Of a stretch of 6,131 nucleotides of DNA, positions 5,798 through 6,131 are shown piece by piece. Location of the stretch: the NCBI GenBank assembly GCA_003646045.1, contig QNDV01000145.1, positions 1-6,131 of the forward strand. Direction: 5' to 3'. How positions within the stretch are numbered: position 1 is the stretch's first letter; each line of letters starts with the position of its first letter. Position numbers and translations under genes: made by a program. This stretch comes from a bacterium. Its GTDB lineage: Bacteria > Krumholzibacteriota > Krumholzibacteria > LZORAL124-64-63. The notes beneath the pieces were generated by a model. The model was not told the DNA's origin. It worked only from the letters and a program-made list of their open reading frames with translations, and searched no databases.

Positions 5798-6131
5798 GAG
5801 GTTCCTCCGGCCACCCGTTGCAGGGCCAACATCTCCGAGACCGTAACCAGCCGGATGCCCTGGGCCCGCAGGCGCGGCAACTCCCGGGCCAGGACCTCGG
5901 CGGTGGCCCGATGGGGATGGCAGATACCCACGGCAAAGCCGCGTTCGCGGGCCGATCTCACCAGGACCTCCAGATTGGCCCGGATCCGCTGCGGGTCCTC
6001 GCTGTCGTAGTCCAGAAAAATGCGATTGCGGGCGGTGGGAATACCCGCCTCGCGGGCCGCGTCCCAGGCCACCGAGCGGGACGAGGTCAGGCTGTCCACG
6101 AAGTAGAGGCCGCGTTCCCGCAGCACCTCCA
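5794..6131 (-). CDS. Divergent polysaccharide deacetylase family protein, C-terminal fragment (5' end outside window)
   Basis: About 112 C-terminal codons are visible and the frame is open at the right edge. The GTG at 6126 is an internal codon, since homology already runs through it. The family signature is clear: LYFVDSLTSSRSVAWDAA, then GIPTARNRIFLDYD, then GFAVGICHPHRATAEVL, and finally IRLVTVSEML near the end. This matches the divergent polysaccharide deacetylase family (Pfam Polysacc_deac_2, YibQ-like), a NodB-related barrel usually exported in Gram-negative bacteria. Its substrate is not established. The Asp of VDS and the His of CHPH are the likely metal-site residues. The family's usual IGHP reads ICHP here, a Gly-to-Cys change next to the site. 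The expected signal peptide and first catalytic Asp would lie outside the window. The stop overlaps the DUF362 start. The usual neighbours (septal peptidase EnvC or CtpA type genes) cannot be checked here. Confidence 0.9.
   Translation of the reverse strand, partial: EVLRERGLYFVDSLTSSRSVAWDAAREAGIPTARNRIFLDYDSEDPQRIRANLEVLVRSARERGFAVGICHPHRATAEVLARELPRLRAQGIRLVTVSEMLALQRVAGGTS
5804..5808 (-). promoter_or_regulatory. Ribosome binding site of the DUF362 gene, inside the deacetylase gene
   Basis: GGAGG lies six bases before ATG 5797 and within the last codons of the upstream deacetylase. Together with the ATGA stop-start overlap (5797-5794), it fixes the start and indicates translational coupling. 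Confidence 0.85.

Noticed and set aside
1..6131. CRISPR array, insertion sequence, tRNA, rRNA or phage genes
   Set aside because: No regular spaced repeats, transposase motifs, tRNA-like cloverleaf or conserved rRNA segments were seen on either strand.

Overview
The window looks like chromosomal DNA from a GC-rich, Gram-negative (diderm) bacterium that makes periplasmic or surface multiheme c-type cytochromes. The evidence is a signal-peptide-bearing CxxCH protein, an exported NHL beta-propeller, the inner-membrane SecD/SecF pair and a divergent polysaccharide deacetylase. I cannot fix the phylum. The cytochrome resembles Geobacter nanowire cytochromes, but nothing else here ties the window to Geobacter. 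All supported genes lie on the minus strand, so they read from high to low coordinates.

Layout in transcription order. (1) 6131-4718: the C-terminal part of a divergent polysaccharide deacetylase (cut by the window edge) overlaps, by ATGA, the start of a DUF362 protein carrying two 4Fe-4S ferredoxin clusters. A hairpin with a T8 tract (4621-4565) follows. (2) 4519-1721: secD then secF, 54 bases apart, closed by a strong rho-independent terminator (1675-1643). SecD carries a long acidic, low-complexity insert in its periplasmic part. No yajC is visible. (3) 1720-1344: a gene-free stretch, clearly richer in A+T than the genes, ending in a good sigma70-type promoter (1434-1405). (4) 1343-1: an exported six-bladed NHL propeller protein whose stop overlaps, by ATGA, the start of a multiheme cytochrome that runs off the left edge.

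The most notable item is unit 4. The 56 visible cytochrome residues have a signal peptide and then a mature start, FHDGGVAHCNGCHTMHNS, that by memory matches the start of Geobacter sulfurreducens OmcS (FHSGGVAECEGCHTMHNS) almost residue for residue. OmcS polymerises into extracellular haem nanowires. An NHL-repeat gene also sits directly upstream of omcS in Geobacter, as I recall it. The NHL-cytochrome pair, with its own promoter and translational coupling, is therefore a candidate nanowire locus whose body lies left of this window.

SecDF would help export proteins such as these, but it is housekeeping and is separately terminated. The role of the deacetylase/DUF362 pair is unknown.
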